From Tamarix chinensis (Eukaryota; Streptophyta; Magnoliopsida; Caryophyllales; Tamaricaceae): a stretch of 64,000 nucleotides of DNA. The DNA is taken from assembly GCA_030549775.1 (NCBI GenBank), contig CM060175.1, forward strand, positions 76,912,245 to 76,976,244, read 5' to 3'. A model generated the notes under the pieces. That model was not told where the DNA came from. It made no database searches and saw only the letters and a program-made list of their open reading frames with translations. A program made the position numbers and the translations under genes. Positions 39,701 through 54,700 of this stretch are shown here, piece after piece (the stretch's first letter is position 1; each line of letters starts with the position of its first letter).

Positions 39701-42700
39701 GAACACAGAGAGAAGGTAATATCAAGCTAGAGGAAGAATGCAGCCACTGCCAGAATCCCAAATGAAATTTATCAAGAAGAATTAGAATTCAAGCTGAAGA
39801 ATAGAAACTCAAGTAAAATGAAGGCTAACACCAGAATGTGTCAGTTTGTCTGGAGTTCCATGGGAAGAATACTGCTGTAATGCTGTTTATAACCCCAAGA
39901 GTGCCCCTTATAAATCAATGAGATAAAAGGCAGAGCTATGAAGCATAAACCTTCAGGGCAAGATCATACCCCGAGGAAGCACTACAAGGATAAAGAAAGC
40001 TTGCACATTACTGACCTCAGGCATGATGAAACTGAAGAGTGCAGGAGTAACAAAGATAAAGAAGCCTTAAAGGTCACAAATAGCCTCTTCTCTGAAAAAA
40101 GGGTTTACTGCCTGCAAGAACTGCATACCAGATTATTATGCTTTTAGGTTACTAGACCCTTAGGTTCATCTGTAAGATGCACCATAAAATGAATAATATG
40201 ACTCTTTCCCAGGCTTAATGCAGGCATCAGCAGTTTAAGCTTATGTCTTTTGCCTAAATTAGCATCGTCAAGCAGTGTTTGAAAAGGCTCGAGGCAAACT
40301 GGGGTTTTGGAGCCTAGGCACTACGCACAAGGCAAAGTGAAGTGCCAAAATTGTATACTACTTTCTATCTTCCAAAAATTATGTGATTTTCTTCCTCCTC
40401 TGTATTAAATAATTTCCTTTCCTTTTCCACTAAAATTATGTCTACTATCTTTCATGGCCTTCTTTCTTTCCCAATATGAGATTTAGCTACCATATTGTTA
40501 TGAAAATAAAGTCTAAAAATAACTAATCAGTGTTTTCTTCACCATAGTAAATATCTTTCTTCCTTTATCCATTCAAAATTGTCTTATGACATTTTTTACC
40601 TCCTCCCTTTTCTTTTCAACATGAGAATTAATTACCATATGAATTGCATAAATTTTAGAATAAAATTAAGACCCAAAAATAGCTAATTTTCAGTGAGGTG
40701 TGGGCCTTAGAGCCCTGCATGCCTCTGAGCCTTACCAATGCCACCTTGCCTAGGATTTAAAAAAAAGCCCTGAAGTCCCAGCACCTTGTGCATTAGGTGT
40801 GCCTAAACAATGGTCTTAAGCTCACATATACAGAACACCAAGGTTCCAGAGGCTAATTCTTATGCTTTTCAAAGACTCTATGATGAAGTGAATAAATTCA
40901 TTTGACGCTCTCCTACTAGAAGTAAGTCACTGCACTCTTACTCAGCACTATCCAAGTTAGGTACGGGGCTACCAGCTAAGCTGAAAATCATCTATAAAAT
41001 CAGAACAAGAGAAGCATTCTGCAGAAGTATAGCCCAGGAAGCTTGTGTCCTGTCCTTCTTACCCTATTTTCAAATCAGAAAAAGAAAAATACATCATATC
41101 TCAAATAATAATAATAGCAGTAGCAGTAGTAGTAGTAATAAGTGAAAAAACTCCCAGATTTTTTCACATCTGATGATCAGCAAAAATCAAAGAAAGAGAA
41201 CAGGCCCTTACTCTTGCCAAGTCATTACCACAGCAACTTATATTCTGCATAATTTTTTTCTCATCACCCTAATCTTGCTTTTATTAAACATCAGACTATT
41301 TAAAGACAGAAGAAGCTGGCAAATTACTATACGGTAGATGAAAGGCTGCTATACTTTATTCTCAACTTTGCACTTTGTACCTCATCTGCTAGGCAATCAT
41401 TGACTTTGTTGGTATATAATTTAAATCGCATAATCTTAGGATACATGTGCACAATAAATCAGGAGAACCACAGAATCGGTGTCTTGCCATGCACTGGAAT
41501 GCAGCTAAACCAAAAAAAATAAAAATACATATGTTTCTGCACAAAAATATACCTTGTTCTGACATGAAAGATAGCTTTCTCCCCACCCACCAGAAGCTAG
41601 CTGTTTAGACAACAAAAAATCACATGCTTTTTGGATGCTAGTGCAGTTATTATAGCTCCTTCCAGCAGCAACTAATCCTTTGATCCCAAACCACGTGCCG
41701 TAAGTGAAGCAAACTCCCCAAGAGCCATACCTAAGTTCAACCCTTAAATGTTAACAGTCTTCGGAAAGTAGACCAAAAAGTTGATACCAAACGATCAAAG
41801 AATGAGAATAAAAGGAAAGGGTGAGGAAAATGGTGTGATCTACACAACAACAATGTCATGGTTCATGAAAAGTTATAACTAAGCTGTGAAGAGAGTATCA
41901 GATAAACTGCATAGGTCAGGAAGTCTTTTATATGATTCCTTCTTAGGAGGGAAAAAACCAGAAAAGAAAAGAACTATCGCAGAGGGATCACTCAAGCACA
42001 AAAAAATTGAACTGAAAGTAGAAACAAACCATGAGCCATCAGCTGCCTGTATTGACTCAATATACTTCGCAGCCTTTCTAATAGAAGTATCAATCTCTTC
42101 TCTCCGATGTCCAGGATACAACCTTTTAAAGGACGCAAGAGCTTGAATTGCAGCCGAGGTACATTCAACATAACTATAAAGATTAAGAGCAGATATTAAA
42201 TTTAGTAAAAAGAAAATGATTTTGAGGGAAACAGAACCTGGAAGAGATAAAGGAAATGGTATAGGTGAAGGTCTTAGAAACATACGGATAATCAATAACA
42301 ATGTCACCAAAAGTCTCCGCCGGGTTGATAATCTAAAATAGACAGTTAAGGTCAATTATTGTCCAAAGACATATTTCTTAAAAAAACAAAGGGAAGTGTC
42401 AGCTGATGGTAGACCTGTGGGCATGAAAGTAACTCAAGTAAAGCAAGCAAACATGGAAGGCCTTCATAGGCATGATAACAAACAAATTCCCATCTTCATC
42501 AAGACAAAAAGTAAAAAACAAGCATACTTTCTCAACTACAAAATGTTTGGAGCAATAGCTTTTTAGATTCATTTTCTCCATTAGTGCATAGGATGAATCG
42601 GCAGAGATCTAGATAACAAATTACAAGATGGTCAAAACTTCCATCATCACAGGATGATATATTGGGTTTTAAGTGAAAATGTTTTTTCACTAGTCCACAA

Positions 42701-45700
42701 AATCATGACCTGGGCCTCACCCTGAATGTGACCTCAGACTGGTCTGGCTTAGCCACAAATAACAGTTAAAGTTCAGCAGGTTCTCAATGAACCTTTGGCA
42801 AAGTAGCCTTGAAAATTCACGCAAATTTGCAACCCCGGGGGGTGGGGGGGGTGGGGTTGATTGCGAGGAAGTAATACAATTAAGCAATCATATGATTGGT
42901 CAAACACAATCAAGATTAAGACAGAGTTTACAATAAGGATTATAAAAATATAATTATGGTAAAATATAATAATTAAGATTTTAAAACCAATATGGGCATT
43001 ATGGAAACATTAGTAATGCTTTCTCACTTCAATCAAAGCAACTGGAAAGACATCTCTATTCCACTTGGACACTATTTCCAATACATTCACTTAAGCATTG
43101 AGACTACATGACTTACATGTAGAAAATATACTCGAGTGGTTTGAATGGCTATTTTAAGGTATTTATTGAAAGGAATCTGTAAAGTAACCATTGCAATGTG
43201 AGAGGACGACAGTCAAATTTACAGTTCTCATGTGAAAAACAAGTTTGTTTGGTAGCCATTCTTTCTGCTTGAGATTGTTTATTTCCTTTTTCCGTTTTGG
43301 TTTGTGTAAATATTCCATTTGTTCCTGATTGTGATATTACATCTCATTTGGACATAGGTGTCCATTCCATAACATTGCCTACTCTTATGCAATGGGAAGT
43401 CAAATCATGGTCTGATATTGGGCCTTTTCGAACATGAGCAAGTTTGAGGGTTTGGCCCCGCATTATGGATGGTAAGCCATGCCTTTCACAAAAATTAATA
43501 GGCACACTTATTATCATTTACATGCTCAACAAAAGACATACATTTCCATCTATATATATATATATATATATATTAGCCTTTGATTGACACTAGTTATAAC
43601 ATGAGGAAAATAGTGCAAAATCACCCCCTCAATTCCAGGATTGATCTAGAGAAGTAGCTTCAAATTAAGTGTAGAGGAAGTATCAGAATATGCACTATTC
43701 CATAGTTGGTCGGCAATCCATAGATCTGTCATTGAAGATAAAGAATAGAGAATTCATGAAACAACAACAGAAAATTAAGTAAAGATAAGGGCTTACACAA
43801 CAAGTCTGTATTTTTTATAAAAAGCAGAAGAATGGTACACTAGCTAGGAATGCATTCTCATAGACCTACCAAAGTGAATAACCAAACAACAATAAGGCAT
43901 TCAAAGGAGCCGTGCTTCAACTACTTTGGTGTTCCAAAGGAGACAGGATCCAAACATGAGTAAGATAATCACAGGAAAGAAGCTAGATGAGCAATTGAAC
44001 AAACACCGAAAGGGAAAAAAGAAAATAGAAACTTATTGAAGTATTTAAAGGATTCTATGGGAGAAGAAAATAAACTCCATAATACATGTAAATTGTTAGC
44101 TGTAGCCATAAGGCACATAGTCAACATGGAAAGAAAATTATATTAGTTAAGTAAACATCGGTAGATCAGATGTCAGCAACGAAATTTGAAGTTTCCTTAT
44201 CAATAGCTCTTCAGACCAAGGAAGGTAATGGATTGGGTCTAGGTCAGGTAAGACCCAAATGCAGACCCATTTATGGTACTTGGACCCAAATTTCATATAG
44301 ACTTATTGGGTCTCACAAGTTTAGCCCTGATCTATTGATATGGAGCCAATTATTTATTTATTTTAAAATAAAAAAGTATTTCAATGTTAATAAATTTTTG
44401 TTTTTATGTACATTATTTTTATTTTTATTCTTTTTTGCTAAAACAATTCCTCCTAAGGATATTTTGATCCTCTATGACTTTGACAATAAATTTGTTAGTT
44501 TATTATTAAAAAGGCCTTGGAAATAGCTAATACATATGGTAAATAGAAAGGAATGAAATTAGAAAAATGAACTAGAAGCCTAGAAAAAAAATCAATAGAA
44601 AGATGGAGAAACAATTGAACAAAATTTAACAATAATATAATTAGTTAGTCTAATATATACATGTATATGTCCACACACACACACACATATATATATATGA
44701 ACATATCTACACACACACACACTACATAAACACATGTGTATCCCAAACCGATACCCACGAACCCATTTAGGTATATAAATGGATACATCCCCGACCCAAA
44801 ACTAACAGGTCTAGAAAACTCAGTCCCAAAACCTGCCATAAACAATTGAATCAGGTCCATGACACATTGTTGTTCCTACTTTAGACAAATGATCTAGAAA
44901 GAGATTTTACACAAGTAATGAAACCAGGTCCATCAACTCTTTCATAAGAATTTAACCTCCAACATTTGCAAGCAATTACTCCCTCCATTTCACAATACAG
45001 GACCTGTGATTTTTATTTTTTTTATGTTTCATAATATAAATATTTCAAGAAAATGATAAAAAAATTTGATGTTATATTACCAAATTTACCCTTCTTTTTT
45101 CTCTTCCACCTTATTAATGTATCTACCTTATTAGTGTATTTGATAATAATAAAAGTGCTCAAGTTTTGTTTCAATATAGGTATTTTGGTCAATTTGGATA
45201 TCATTTATTATAAAATTTAAAACATCTTAATATGCAAGTTGAAAAGTTATATGCCCTCTATTGTGGAACAGAGGGAGCGTTATTTTGTAGGGCTGGAAAG
45301 CTATTTAAGGACTAATAGTCCCAGTAAGCATGCAAAAAAAGCAGGTGAAAATTCTTACAAGCAGATCCTTAACATAAGGGAGATTTGTGTCCCCTGAGAG
45401 AACCTAAACAACATATACTACCATTCATATTTAGGTATCAAGTTGTATAAAAGCACACAGAACTGGCTTGGTGCAGAGAGAATAAATTCAATAGGAAAAT
45501 GAAAACAGAATACATCAGAATGATGAAAAATATGTTCATGGAAGAACAGTTTCTATGTACCTCTAACCAAGCATAAGATCTGGTAAGTTCATATGTTGCA
45601 AGGCCCCCGTGTTCATTCTGTGCAATGAGGAGAATAGCAGGTTAACACAAAACCAATTTGCACCTTAACCAGATAATGAATTAATGCAATAAACGACTGG

Positions 45701-48700
45701 CACTTTATAAAGAAAAAACTCAAGAAAGACAAGCACACAAATGCTCTCCCAGAAAAATACACATGAATGGATTAGTTTTTCATATGAATATTTGCACTGA
45801 ACATAAAAGGATACATGGTAATATTAAACAGAAGTAAACTTTATATGTGCTGCAAAACATGGAACCCAATAGATCCAGATGCACTAAACTTAGTGGCCCA
45901 GGTGATTTCTCTAATTTGACTATGCAGTTTACAATTAAATTCACTATCATTGCAGTTGCACATACTACAGATATGAACATCCTTTAATATGTTCTTTTAA
46001 GTTCATTTATTAGTAAGTTCCAGTCCCATCTTCTAGCAGTTTAAGTATCTAATAAGTGAATTTGTAAACATTATTTTAAAGCAAACTTGATATTAATGAC
46101 AAAACAAATGGAAATGAAGAACAAAAAGATCCAGATTCAGAAATATTGAAACAGTAATAACTAATGAGTAGCCTTTAGATGAGCTATTTATCCAGAGAGA
46201 GAATATAGTAAAACATTACAAACTCACTAACAAGGACAACGATATAAAAGTAACAGAAACAAACAAAAACAAAGGCATATTTGCAAAGCTTCAGAAAACA
46301 CATATCTCGTATGACATGATCTGATCAACTATGAAACTGGTAGGCCCATTACTAAATACACTTTGTCAGGAAGGGTCATTGAGGTGAGTTGAGCTGGGTT
46401 GGTCTAGGAGGTCCATAAATCAGCAATTACCAGAAGTTAATTACAGGCATGGGGATCTGTTAAGTGGGGTCACCTGTTAGAGGCACCTGTAATGAAAAAA
46501 TATATATGGGGCACTCAGTTAGAGGAGAAAAGAGAGACATCATTGGTGGAGGTATCAAATCCTTGAAGTCACGATTGTTGCCCTGTCCTACTCATCATTA
46601 ATAAAATTCCTTCCGCCACCTTATCTGTTGTTTCATTTCTGCACTTACCAATCAGTTATCAGAGCTTCTTTTAATCTAAATGGCTCAAAAGAAAGTAGGG
46701 GTGTCGGAGGAGAACCTGAAGTCCATGCAAAAGGACTAGAAGAAGGAGAGCAGTAAATTTAGGGAACGACGTCGAATGATGGAGAAGTGGATAGACAATA
46801 TTTTCCGTAAGCTTGGTCAGATGCTCAAATTCAAAGGAACGGAATTTTCAGCTGGGGATTTGAGCAAACCAAAGGAGGAGGAGTGCGTCACACAAATCAT
46901 CGATTTGGAGGATCGAACTAAAGTGAAGCCACATCAACTTGGAGTTTCCAATCTTTGATGGCTACAATTCTAATGGGTGGCTCTTCAAGTTGGAACGCAA
47001 CTTTAGCCTTAATTGGGTAAGCGATGGAAAGAAGTTAGAGGCAGCTGCCATGGCTATGGCAGGTCGATCTCTAGCTTAGTATCAATATGCTGAGGAGAAC
47101 CAAAGCTTCCATTCATAGGTGGGTTTCAAGGAAGCACTTCTCATGTGTTTCCACCCAAAACACAAAGGCCCACATTTCTGTCTGAAGCACAAAGGCTCAC
47201 TCAATTTCTGGCAGTGAAGCAAAAGGGGACAATGGAGGAGTTTGTTGAGGAGTTTGAGTTGCTTGCTTTATTGCTGTAAGGACAGTTACTGAAAAAGTTG
47301 GTGGAGAGTAAGTTTTTCAATGGGCTGAAACCAACCATCCAGACCGAAGTGAGGATGATGAAGCCTCTTGGATTTGATGAATTGATAGAGGTGGCCCAAG
47401 CCCAGATGATGGAGAATAAGCAGCGGGTCACCCTTGAGGAACTCGTCGGATCTGGATATGGATCTGGGCGTCAGAACTAGGAGCTCCACCTTTCTAAGAA
47501 CGGCTTATAACTCTTTGCAAAGTACAACCCAAAGCTTGTTCACTGGAATGAGAGGCACCAACCTTAATCACAATACACATGTTCCTTCTCCACAGGACAA
47601 TGGAAACTGGGGTCTAAGGATATTCCAGCAATTTTCAGATGTCAACATTCTGCATCAGCGAGATAATGGGTTGTGCTCTAATCTGCCGAGAAGTTTGGCC
47701 TAGGGAACATGTGCAAGAACCGGGCTCTTCAGGTGCTTCTCATTGATGATACTGACTTGATTGAAGGTGACGAGCCCAAAAATGAGGTGTTGGACTCCGA
47801 GATGGGGGATTGTACTGAGCAGAGTGGTCAGCATGGGCAGGGACCCCCTTGGTAGGAGACAAATAGGGTTTGGAGGACACTGTTGAGCTATCACTGAACT
47901 CTCTAGTTGGTTTCGGAAGCCCCCACTCCATGAAATTATTGGGTAGTATACTGGGAAGAATAGTGGTGGTTCTCATTGACTGCGGAGCAAACCATCACCT
48001 AATTGTCTTTAACGTGGTCAAGCAACTGGGCTTGCAGCTAGTTCAAACAAGGGCATAAGGGATTTTATTAGGAACTGGCAGCTCCATCAAAACTCAAGGG
48101 GCATGTAAAGATGTCAAATTGATGCTACAAGAAGTGGAAATTATCGAGTATTTTTTGCCACTAATGCTGGGAAGTGCAGATGTCATGCTTGGAAGGCAGT
48201 GGCTGTAAGAATCAAGCATGATGCAGATTAATTGGAAGACCTTGGTGATGGAATTTGTTTTAGGAACCACTCCAGTGAAAACCAAACCTTTGTTGTACTC
48301 AAGTCTCCTTATGAGCAATGATGAAGGTGATCAGAGAGGAGAGCCAGGCAATATTAATTGAGCTTGATTCACTAGAGGGACGTGTTCACAAAGATGAAGG
48401 GGTTGTTGTTTCAGCACCAGAGGCAGCAATTGTGAGGGAATTTTCAGACCCGATGGCCAAGCCTACTGGACTCCCATCAGTACAAGAGTTGGACTCCAGA
48501 ATTGAACTCAAACCACGTGCTTCTCTAATCAGCATAAGACCACACAGGCACCCAAATGTGCAGAAAAACAAGATTGAGAAACTGGTGGGCAAAATGTTAG
48601 CTGCAGGTAAAATCCGATCCAGCCACAGTGCCTTCTCAAGTCTTGTACTATTGGTGAAGAAGAAAAATGGTGGGTGGCGTTTCTGTGTTGATTACCAAGC

Positions 48701-51700
48701 GGTGAACCGAGAAAATATTCCAAATAAGTTCCCTGTACCAATGATTGATGAATTATTGGATGAGCTACATGGTGCAGTTGTTTTTTTAAGCTAGATTTAT
48801 TATCAAGACTACCATCAGATCCGAGATAATCCAGCTGGCATCCCAAAGACAGTTTAGAATGAACAAGGGGCACTATAAATGTCTGGTCCTACTGTTCAGT
48901 TTGACCAATGCACCTGCCACCTTCCAAGCCTCAAAGAATCAGGTTTTCCAGCCATAATTCTGCAAATTTGTATTGGAATTTTTCGATGACATATTGGTCT
49001 ATATAGTTCTTTACTGGAGGCCGGTGATGGAAGTCCTACGACATCATTTCTTGTTCATCAATGCCGAGAAGTGCCCGTTTGGACTGGCAGAGTTAGAATA
49101 CTTGGGACACATCATATCAGCTGAGGGTGTGCCACCGGACCCGAAAAAGGTGAGGACTATGTTGGACTGGCCTATTCCAAAGAACCTTAAGATTAGGGTT
49201 TTCTTGGGAATCACAGGGTATTACTGCAAATTTGTTAGGGGATGCACGCACTTGGCAGCTCAACAAGCACTTGAGGCTTTGAAACTAGCACTGACTGCTG
49301 TTCCAATTTTGGCATTACCAGATTTTTCTAAGGCATTCATATTGGATATGGACGCACTTGAGGTTGGGTTAGGAGCTCTCCTAACGCAAGAGAAGCACCC
49401 CATAGCCTATTTCAGCCAAGTTCTAGGGCCAAGGAGAAAAGGATGAAGTTGGTTTATGAGAGGGAACTCGTGGCAATTGTTCTGGAGGTGAAAAAAATGG
49501 TGACATTATTTATTGATGCATAATTTTGTCATGTGCACAGATCAAAGGAGCTTGAAATACCTGCTGGAGCAGTGAATTTGGCTAGGAGCTGAAATGGTGG
49601 CAAAATTGCGGAACAATCAATTTGACATAGATTAGAAAACATGCAAGAATACCAGCGGCTCTATATTCTCTATTGCTGTGTCAGTAACAGGGATTTTGAA
49701 GGGCTCACTGGCTGAAATTGATGCAAACCTGCGATTTGGCAAGATCAAGAGAAAGCTGTTGCACTCTACTACTGCAAGGGATGGGTACAAATTGCAGCAG
49801 GGACAACTGTGGTATAAGGGATGCTTGGTGCTGCCCCAAAACACAATTTGCATTCCACTCATTTTGGCTGATTCCCAAGGAGTAAAGGTGAGGGGTCATT
49901 CTGGTGTTTTGAAGACATATCGGCGCATTGACAAGTCTTTTGGCAACGAGTGAGAAGTTGCATCCAGTGTTTGTTAACCAATGTGACATATTCCAGCAGA
50001 ACAAGGCATCTAACCTTGCACCTGCAAACTTATTACAACCCTTGCCAATATCGTAACAGATTTGGGACAATGTTATTATGGACTTAATGGAAGGGTCGCC
50101 AAATTCTGAAGGGTTCAGCACTTCAGCTGCTTACTAGTAGTGGCAGACCACCTGAGTTAGTATACGGACTCTATCCCAGTTAAACACCCCCTTTACAGCT
50201 CAGTCCACTAGAGCAGTGTTTGTCAAGGAGGTGGTCTGTTTGCATGGAATACCCCACTCGATAGTGCCTAAAAGAGATAAGGTATTTTTGAGCCATTTTT
50301 TGAGAGAATTATTTTGATTTCAAGTCACTGCCCTGAAGTACAGCTCAGCTTACCATCCCTTAAACAGAATTCTGGCATAATACGGCACACCATGTTGCCA
50401 CACGCCACGCTATTCACTGTTGTGTACCATCAATCACCACCCCCTAATTCAGTATGAATGTGAGTCTGCATCATTTGGAGTGTTCAAAGAGATCATGAAG
50501 GCCACTGCTGACTGCAAAAGGATGGATGCTAATCTCAAAGAAGGTGATTGGGTCTATGTTAAAATCAAACCATATAGGCAGCAATCTTTGGCTAAAGTAT
50601 GAGCAAGAAGCTATCTCCAAGGTTCTTTGGGCCTTATCAGGTGATAAACAGAGTGGGCAAAGTAGCATACAAGTCACAGCTGTCAGATTCAATGTCCACC
50701 CATCTGGTTTTTCATATATCAACGCTGAAGCAAGATGTGGGTCCAGGACAGCAGCCCCAGCCTTTCCCCCACAGCCCTCACTGAGGATCTGGAATGACAA
50801 GTACAGCTGGCAGAAGTGAATAGTCTACATTACAACCGGAAGGGCCAGCTCAAGGTCTTGGCGAAGTGGCATGGGCTTCCTGATTTTGAAGCTCCTTGGG
50901 AAGGATTAAACTTCTAAATGAGCAATTTCCTGCCTTTCACCTTGAGGAGAAGGTGAAACTTTGGAGGGTACTGTTGATAGGCCCATTATTAAATACACTA
51001 ACAACAGGAAGGGTCATTGAGGTGAGCTGAGCTGGGTTGGTCTAGGAGGTCCATTAATTAGCAATTACCAGAAGTTAGTTACAGGCATTGGGCTCTATAA
51101 GGAGAGGCCATCTGTTAGAGGCACCTGTCATGAGAAAATATATATGGAGGGCCACAGTCCCTTAGAGGGGGGAGAGAGAGATAGAATTCATTAGTGGAGG
51201 TATCAGGCCCTCAAAGTCCTGGTTCTTACCCTATCCTACTATATTGTTTACTCATCATTATTAAAAAATCTGATACGCCTTTAACTAAATACACTTATGT
51301 GAGGAGGAATAAGGTGGGGGAGAAGGAAATTTGGACCTTGAGAAGGCACATGGAGAGTAAGCTGTGAGTCACCTGAGGGAAAGAAGATGCCGAGTCACTC
51401 TTTTCGGTTAGTAGAGTCGTTAATGGATATTCTCTCATTTCCCTTCATTTTATTTTGTCTGTTATGAGTCCATTAGAAATCTTGGCAGTATTTACGAGGT
51501 CAGGAGATAAGGGGGAAACAGCAGGAATTGAGTAGTAGCTATTGTGGGAGGCACCAGGTCCTCAGATAACCAGGATTATCTCTGTCATCTTGCTTTTTCC
51601 AGAATATAACAAAACTCCCCCCCCCCTCTGACCTCTAAATTCATCTCTGCACCTATCAAATTCCTTTTGCCATCTTCTTATCTGTTGTTTCATTTATGCA

Positions 51701-54700
51701 CTTATTAGAAACATGATAAATTACTCTCACAATGTTAGTAAACAATAATGAGTTACTAGATGGAATAGTTATGCTGCCCTTGTAAACAAAGTAAACTTAA
51801 AAATAATATTATAATGTAAACACATGATGGTCCTCAAGTTGCTGAAGGCCAGCACCTTGAGGACAGAAATATTCATGTAAGAGCATCTGCAAATGCAATG
51901 GGGAAAGAATATTCCTTTCCAAACTTAAATTTGAGAACCTAAAATATAAGGATGGGGATGCAGATATTGAAAAACTATCTCAAATTCAATATTACCTCAA
52001 AATTTTGGGCTGCCTGACGTGGGAAAAATGAGGAGTATGGGGCATCATGCGGAGACAAAGCTGTCGTGCATCAACCGTGTAAGAGCCACGCGCAAACATC
52101 AGGGGGCATCATGAAACACAACAGCTTTGTTTCCACTGGCTGCCCCATGCTTCTCTTTCTCCCCACTTTTTAGTACATTTTTTACCCTAATTTTATTGTT
52201 ATAGTATATGTGGTTTTTTTTTTTTTAAAAAAAAGTAGACATTATTAGTAACAGTATTATAAAAAAATTGCCTATAAATACATCATATGCTACCCAATAA
52301 TTTTTCAAATCTTTTCTATATTCTTAAAACAAAATGTTATATTGTCTCTAAATATATTTATCTTGTTCATTTCTCTTCATTATTTCCACTGTATAAAAAT
52401 AAATCCTACTAAATTCTAAACATAAAATTATATTCCATCAAATTTTTGGATAATCTAAATGATTCAAATTCAAAAGAGCTCCCAAACCAAATTTCACAAA
52501 ATTTTAATTTTAAGAATATCAAAAATCATAATTATCCTCTAAATCCAAATTCTCCAAATATCCAAAAATTTTAATACCTATAAAATTCAAATTTTCAAAG
52601 TATACAATATTATCAAAAATTTCCTAGATAAAGACGACAATCGGGTTGAATTTCTATGCGAGGTTGGAAGCCGATCTTATAATAAATGGACGGATAAAGA
52701 AGAAGAAATCATCTTAATGGATGGATATATTTTCAGATGATTCAGTTTGGGAAAACAAAGAAAAAAGTGATGGCATACTTTAAAGAATAATGTGACGGAA
52801 TACCAGAAAGAGCAGTGAAGACGGTGATGAATCGATTTTCTTATATAAATAAAAATGTTAATCTGTTTATTAATTGTTATAGTTATATCTGCCAATGCAA
52901 TTACGGATGTGCACAAAAAATATAGAGCAAGGTATAATAGTCCGTTCAGTAGCAAATATGTATGAAAACTTGTTAACAGCCATCCAAAATGGATGGTAAT
53001 GAATGAGGGTAGTAGGCTACATTAAAACAAGCAAAGGTTTCAAAGTCAAGTACATATAAGGTTATAAATGAGCAGAGTTGAGCCGTCTCGCAAACTGTTT
53101 TGCTCAGCTCGTTAAAACCTTAGCTTATTTAGTTAAACGAGACAAGCCCAAGTTTTACTTTCAGGCACCTTTATTAAATGAACTGAGCTTAAGTTCGACT
53201 TAATTATATTCCAAGGGTATTCGGCTCGGCTCATTTACAACCCTAGTACATACACTAATTCATCTACCCTGATGCTTCAGAGAATGAAGTTTCATTGGTA
53301 CAACTTGTGGGGCAAAAAACAGCAAAGCAAAAGGCGAAGGGAAAGGCAAAAGAAAATAACTAATCTAAAGGCAGATGTTCAAATATTAACAGATTTTTGG
53401 AAATTGTACAAGGGTGAAATGCGATATTAGAGAAAATGACAGTAGATAAGGAGAAGGATAGTGCTGAATAAAAATAATGCATGGCCGAATGAAGGTAGTT
53501 GAAGGAAAAAGAATTAGATATGGTTATAATTTGTCGTGACATGTCTAATATGACTAACCAATAGAAAACAAATTATCAAATCTTATATGCAATAGCTATG
53601 AGAAGGATGATGGAAAATCCTTAATTTTGTTGTCATTTATCATATTTGATTGTGTAGTATTGTTGTAATGTATTGTTTAACTGATGTTTAATTTCTCTTC
53701 TTAATTCTATTATGTTAGTTATCATATATAATTGTGCAATATTGTTGCAATATATTGTTTAATTGATGTTGAATTATTTTCTTAATTCTATTGTGACAAT
53801 ATAACATTTAACACCCTTACACCTATCTGTCATTATATTGTCGCATCAAAATATATGAATCGCTTAAAGCCTATGTAATTGTATTGCTGCCTCAGAAGAG
53901 ATGAATTGACTAAAGCCCATATGGCAATGTACGTTTAATTCACTTACACATATCTTAAAAAACGTAAATAATTTTTCTTCCATATACATCCACAACCTAC
54001 CTTCCTCTAAAAACAGAGGAAATATATAATTACACTCTTCACATCTCCTCTAAATCAACAATGTCAACTAATTCATCGTCTGATGACTCCACAATTCTTG
54101 AAGAAATATTAGGTATCGAAACAATGGATACTACAATTGAATATGCTATTAGAGATATTAAGAGGGTGACCTACAGCAGAAGAAAATGACGAATCTACAT
54201 CGAACAAAGACGTGAAGAAGGCCATCAACGATTATATAGTAATTATTTCTCTAATAATCCAACATACAATGAAACCCAATTTTGTCATAGATTTGGAATG
54301 AGAAGACCCTTATTCCTTCAAGTTGTCGAAGCAAATACTAATCATTGTTCATATTTTCAAATGAAACATAATGCAATTGATAGAAACAAGCATTATCCAT
54401 TGCAAAAATACACTATAGCAATATGCATGTTGGCATATGGAATACCTACTAATTGCATAAACGAATATGTGTGCATTAAAAAATCAACAACACTCAATTG
54501 TCTAAGGTATTTTGTTCGGTTGTGAATAAATTATTTACTTCTCAATACTTAAGATGGTCCAATAGCGATGATGTTCAACGCTTCCTTAAAATTGGTAAAA
54601 TACGTGGTTTCTTAGTATGATGGAAAGTATCGATTGTATACATTGGGAGGGGAAGAATTATCCCGTTACATGGAAATTTCAGTTTGTCATGGTGATCATG

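Larger units (their letters stand above)
46338..51707 (+). mobile_element. Ty3/gypsy (chromovirus-like) element, 5.4 kb, with target duplications, in a CAS intron
   Basis: Flanked by GAAAC on both sides (46333-46337, 51708-51712). A 313-bp 5' LTR is followed by a primer-binding-site-like GTTATCAGAGC (46655-46665), gag, protease, reverse transcriptase with FFDDIL, RNase H, integrase and a C-terminal tail ending [15 protein letters not shown] purine-rich TTGGAGGGTACTG then precedes the 3' LTR. The small size, short LTRs and tail fit Reina-type chromoviruses (inference). Stops and frameshifts make it inactive. It lies antisense to the CAS gene in the 10.6-kb intron. Confidence 0.85.

Noticed and set aside
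41879..42355. 158-codon minus-strand frame as one exon
   Set aside because: It reads through the 112-base intron between CAS exons g and h; splice sites and family alignment show the true limits.
44190..44870. Another hAT-like element around the GGGTCTAGGTCAGG / ACCTGCC words
   Set aside because: Inverted word content is suggestive, but no terminal pair or target duplication could be defined.
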